A stretch of 64,000 nt of DNA from JANMEB01 sp041745295 (GTDB lineage: Bacteria; Planctomycetota; Planctomycetia; Pirellulales; Pirellulaceae): positions 15,279 through 79,278 of the forward strand of contig JBGTJE010000056.1 of NCBI GenBank assembly GCA_041745295.1. Direction: 5' to 3'. Of this stretch, positions 61,163-64,000 are shown one piece after another (within the stretch, counting starts at the first letter, position 1; each line of letters opens with the position of its first letter). A model generated the notes under the pieces. The model saw nothing but the letters and a program-made list of their open reading frames with translations, was not told where the DNA came from and searched no databases. A program made the position numbers and the translations under genes.

Positions 61163-62389
61163 ATGTCGCGGGAAATCGTGGTCTACGTCGACCACGTGCA
61201 CAAAAAATATTGCCGGCAACTTAAGCGTGCGCTCTGGTACGGCGTACGAGACCTTGGGTCCGCGCTTGCTCTGTCGTCAGGGAAAGAGCGATTACAAGTC
61301 CGCCCGGGAGAATTCTTTGCGGTCCGCGACGCCTCGTTTCAGATCGCCCAAGGGGAATGCGTTTCGATGCTCGGGCCCAACGGCGCCGGTAAGAGCACGA
61401 TGCTCAAACTGCTCAACGGGTTAATCCGCCCGGACGGCGGAACGATTCGGATTCGCGGCCGCGTTGGAGCCTTGATCGAATTGGGCGCTGGCTTCAATCC
61501 GATTCTCTCGGGGCGTGAGAACGTGTTAATCAATGGCGCGGTGTTGGGCTTGAATCGCGCGGAGATCACACGTCGATTCGACGAGATCGTCGATTTCGCC
61601 GAGTTGGCCGAGGTGATCGACACGCCTGTGCAAACCTACAGTTCGGGGATGCGCGTCCGTTTAGGATTTGCGGTGGCGTCGCACTTGAAGCCGGACTTGC
61701 TTTTGGTCGACGAAGTCCTGGCGGTTGGCGATGTGGGCTTTCGCCTCAAATGCATGGACCGTCTACAGCGACTTTCGCGCGAAGGGACCGCCATTGTTCT
61801 GGTAACGCATGCAGTGAATATGCTGGCCCGATTATCCGACCGCGCGATTGTGTTTGGACAGGGCCGCATCGAGTTTGACGGCGACCTGTCGCACGGCATC
61901 GCGATATACGAAAAGCTGTTGGATTTGCGGCAGGAAAAGCGGGACGAAAAGAGTTTTCAGGGGCTGGACGGAGCGCGAATCCAAGCGGTTGAAGTCTTTG
62001 ACGCAGCCGGCGCCGCGCGCCAAGAATTCGGTTCGGGCGAAACGATCCGTGTTCGAGTGCAACTCGCGGCCGATCAGGAAATCACGGGGGCTCGGCTCGT
62101 CGCCAGCGTGCAGTCGCCGACGAGCGGCATCGTCTCATCGATGACCACGGCGGCCAGCGGATTTCGTTTGGACTTGGTGCCTGGAGTCCAAACCGTCGAA
62201 CTCACCTTGCATGATGTGCCGTTGATGGTCGGGGCCTACCATTTAACGCTTTCCTTATTCGGGCGCAAAGCGGAATTCTACCAACGCCGTCATGGCCTGG
62301 GCGAATTCCTAATCATTGAACCCAACTGCGACGGCGCGCACGGCGCCAACGGCGTGATTCGCTTGGAACATTCGTGGAACAAGGTCTAA
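61163..62389 (+). CDS. Polysaccharide ABC transporter ATPase with Wzt-like C-domain
   Basis: A 408-residue ATPase. Walker A GPNGAGKST is at residues 71-79, the signature YSSGMRVRLGF at 159-169, Walker B LLLVDE at 179-184, and VTHAVNMLARLSD holds the switch His. Upstream of Walker A, a Wzt-type N-terminal extension (VDHVHKKYCRQLKRALWYGV) is present. Residues about 255-408 form a beta-rich C-terminal domain (IQAVEVFDAAGAARQEFGSG, GVQTVELTLHDVPLMVGAYH) of the kind that in Wzt recognises the terminal modification of the exported glycan. AGGGGAAAG before ATG 61163 and the short gap to the permease support co-transcription. Confidence 0.94.
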   Translation: MSREIVVYVDHVHKKYCRQLKRALWYGVRDLGSALALSSGKERLQVRPGEFFAVRDASFQIAQGECVSMLGPNGAGKSTMLKLLNGLIRPDGGTIRIRGRVGALIELGAGFNPILSGRENVLINGAVLGLNRAEITRRFDEIVDFAELAEVIDTPVQTYSSGMRVRLGFAVASHLKPDLLLVDEVLAVGDVGFRLKCMDRLQRLSREGTAIVLVTHAVNMLARLSDRAIVFGQGRIEFDGDLSHGIAIYEKLLDLRQEKRDEKSFQGLDGARIQAVEVFDAAGAARQEFGSGETIRVRVQLAADQEITGARLVASVQSPTSGIVSSMTTAASGFRLDLVPGVQTVELTLHDVPLMVGAYHLTLSLFGRKAEFYQRRHGLGEFLIIEPNCDGAHGANGVIRLEHSWNKV

Positions 62390-62395
62390 CTAGTT

Positions 62396-62440
62396 CCCTC
62401 GCCTCCGTTTCGGGGGAGAGGGCAGGGTGAGGGGCGCAGG
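62396..62440. repeat. Fragment of the GGGGGAGAGGG-type repeat
   Basis: GTTTCGGGGGAGAGGGCAGGGTGAGGGG matches the outer portion of the CTCCCCCA palindromes at 58.9-59.1 kb. It lies in the 116-base gap between the ATPase and the convergent cyclase-like gene, where no gene is seen. Confidence 0.45.
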
Positions 62441-62505
62441 ATTCTGCGGTGGCATGATTTCGTAACTCATGCCGCCGCTTCGCGGCTGAACGCAGGTTTT
62501 GAGAA

Positions 62506-63792
62506 CTACCGCACCGGAGATTCTGAACTCGCGGACGGCGCTGTCGCAACCGGCAAGCAGCGTTGCAGGGTCATCAGGCCGAAGGCGGTGCCGTAGGGGC
62601 GATGGTAACCGTAAAAGGGATAGTCCCACCAACAGCCATTGGGCTCCTGCAAATCGAGGATGATTTTGGCCAAATGAGCTTGGTACTCGGCCTGCTCCTC
62701 TGGTTTGAGCATCTCGATCGCGTAGGCCGCATAGTAGTGTCCGAAATAGTAGAAATACCCGGCGACTTGAAACCAAGATTCGTGCGGAATCGGACGCTTG
62801 CGGCCAATGCTCAACCAACCGTTGCGCACGTAGAGCCGATAGAGCCAATTCTTGAGGACGTTATCGGTGATAAGCTCGTCGCCCCACATCCGTAGCGCCG
62901 CGTTGCAACATTGGCTTCGCCCGAGACTGCCAGCGGGACGGTTGATACCCAACATCGGATTATTCTTGAGGTACTCCCCGTAGAGATAGGAAAAATCCTT
63001 CTTTCGTTGTCGCACGGTTGCGGCAATTGCCCGCTCGACCGTCTTCTGATTGACGGGGCAGCCAATGTCGGAAGCTTCTTTCATCGCGATCAACGCCGCG
63101 GCATTGACAAAGCTAATCGAATCGCTGGTCGGCTTGCGAGCTTGGTAGCGAAAATCGTAATAACCCCAGCCCCCGTCGACCGATTCGTATCGATCAAGCA
63201 TGTCGAGTTGGCTGGCGATCAACTGCTTATACTCCGCCCTCTGTTCGTCGTTCATATTCGGCCGTTGGTGGAGCCGAACGAGAGCCTGGATCGCGTAGAG
63301 GTGTCCCCAGACGTTGTAGATCGCGTCGCCGGTCGCACGTTTCAAGCGGGCCAAGTTTTCCTTCAGCCATTGATCGGCGCTGGCGACCGCTTGGATTGCC
63401 GCCGAATCGTCGGGCTTGGTCTCAAGCAACGCGGAGACGCACATCGAAGTCACCGCCGTTTTGAAGGCATGATGGGCGCCAGGAAGTGGCGCGTAAACTT
63501 GAAACGGTCGCGATGCATCGGGCGATCCCCAAGAACCATCCGGGTTTTGATCGCTCAATAAAAAATCGCAGCCGCGGCCGATCGCGTCAGAGATTTCTTC
63601 CTTGGTCGGGGCTTCAATTGGGGGCAGCACCGGAGCGCGGCTGAAGTCCATCGCGTCGTCCAAAATCGGTTGGCGCAGGGTGGACGCTGCTTCGTCCTGC
63701 GTTTTGTTGGCGGGCGGAGTCGCGTCTTGGGCCGAGCCTCCGACAATGAACAACAACGCGCAAGCCAACGCGGTCCAGCAAATCCATCTCAT
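62506..63792 (-). CDS. Exported squalene-cyclase/prenyltransferase-repeat protein
   Basis: A 428-residue protein with a signal peptide (RWICWTALACALLFIVGGSA) and an (alpha/alpha)-barrel of terpene-cyclase/prenyltransferase-type repeats. QW-like motifs include DQNPDGSWGS near residue 85, VDGGWGYYDF at about 210 and QEPNGCWWDYPFYGYHRP near 390, with TAFGLMTLQRCLPV after the last. The DxDD catalytic motif of squalene-hopene cyclase is not seen, so an enzyme role is doubtful; exported repeats of this kind are common in planctomycetes and may bind ligands. The start is ATG 63792 after AAGGGAAACG; a longer frame adds ten residues. Convergent with wzt. Confidence 0.82.
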   Translation of the reverse strand: MRWICWTALACALLFIVGGSAQDATPPANKTQDEAASTLRQPILDDAMDFSRAPVLPPIEAPTKEEISDAIGRGCDFLLSDQNPDGSWGSPDASRPFQVYAPLPGAHHAFKTAVTSMCVSALLETKPDDSAAIQAVASADQWLKENLARLKRATGDAIYNVWGHLYAIQALVRLHQRPNMNDEQRAEYKQLIASQLDMLDRYESVDGGWGYYDFRYQARKPTSDSISFVNAAALIAMKEASDIGCPVNQKTVERAIAATVRQRKKDFSYLYGEYLKNNPMLGINRPAGSLGRSQCCNAALRMWGDELITDNVLKNWLYRLYVRNGWLSIGRKRPIPHESWFQVAGYFYYFGHYYAAYAIEMLKPEEQAEYQAHLAKIILDLQEPNGCWWDYPFYGYHRPYGTAFGLMTLQRCLPVATAPSASSESPVR

Positions 63793-63857
63793 GTTTCGTT
63801 TCCCTTCATCCTGCCCCGTCAACCGCTGCGGGCATTGCCTAAAACGTGATTTCGAAA

Positions 63858-63934
63858 CACTGGCGGAGCCAGTGGCACACGGAAAATCGCTTCTGTCTTG
63901 TGTGCCACTGGCTCTGCCAGTGCTGTTTCTTGGG
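63858..63934 (-). repeat. Dispersed CACTGGC/GCCAGTG repeat, copy 1
   Basis: CACTGGC-GGA-GCCAGTGGCACACG, then GAAAATCGC, then GTCTTGTGTGCCACTGGC, CTGCCAGTGCTGTTTCTTGGG. Read on the minus strand it matches the 23945-24006 element nearly base by base over GGCACACAAGAC, GATTTTCCGTG and the hairpin. The stretch to 64000 shows no gene. Confidence 0.75.
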
Positions 63935-64000
63935 CCAAGCTCGCCAAGCGGCAGAGCGAGGAAGTCTCGGGTGGCACGCTCTGAGGCTCGGCGAAGGGCG

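Overview
The window reads as part of a planctomycete chromosome, most like the Pirellulales. The main evidence is the set of families that are abundant in that phylum: two units pairing DUF1501 proteins with DUF1549/DUF1553 (PSCyt/PSD1) proteins, a YXWGXW-repeat protein, a cytochrome-WD40 protein and a BlaI/M56 pair. Genes are loosely packed, with many 100-600 base spacers carrying dispersed palindromic repeats. No phage, CRISPR array, integrase or intact insertion sequence was found. One tRNA (Ser, anticodon GGA) is present and no rRNA.

Layout. 1-6.7 kb: a DinB-like gene cut by the window edge, a RidA homologue, a DUF255 thioredoxin-fold protein, a small Cys-containing secreted protein with its own terminator, and a membrane-fused spermidine-synthase-like protein. 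6.9-8.6 kb: a BlaI-type repressor with two palindromic operators and a decayed M56/BlaR1 partner, then rpsU. 8.6-14.8 kb: a UbiB-type kinase divergent from a PQQ-propeller protein, a degenerate receiver-like protein, a relic of an SGNH hydrolase, a candidate 30-residue membrane peptide and a YXWGXW protein. 15.1-22.2 kb: an envelope/stress cluster (AI-2E family exporter, YqjE- and YqjD-like small membrane proteins, CsbD, glycine-zipper protein, small lipoprotein, SDR dehydrogenase). 22.5-38 kb: two separate DUF1501/DUF1549 units flanking an ARPP-1-domain gene, a frameshifted secreted-protein gene and the tRNA. 38.5-41.2 kb: an orphan 2-oxo-acid dehydrogenase E2, a small membrane protein and a sugar-phosphate isomerase-like protein. 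41.3-51.8 kb: a type IV pilus/type II secretion-like alignment locus (PilM-PilN fusion, two large membrane-anchored proteins in the PilO/PilP positions, and a very long secretin). 52.5-62.4 kb: a GH38-like protein, cmk, plsC, a TPR-PDZ protein, a secreted rhodanese, an arabinose-5-phosphate isomerase and a Wzm/Wzt polysaccharide exporter. 62.5-63.8 kb: a squalene-cyclase-like repeat protein.

How it fits together. Much of the window concerns the cell envelope: the pilus/secretin locus, the Kdo-precursor isomerase beside an O-antigen-type ABC exporter, phospholipid synthesis (PlsC), and the small membrane-anchored stress proteins that look like one minus-strand operon. The points most worth a second look are the PilM-PilN fusion with its enlarged partners, the seven-gene small-membrane-protein/AI-2E operon, the BlaI regulator whose sensor has decayed, the single-base frameshift near 28.69 kb, and two or three families of dispersed palindromic repeats. 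All assignments come from reading the sequence and family knowledge; no database search was run.
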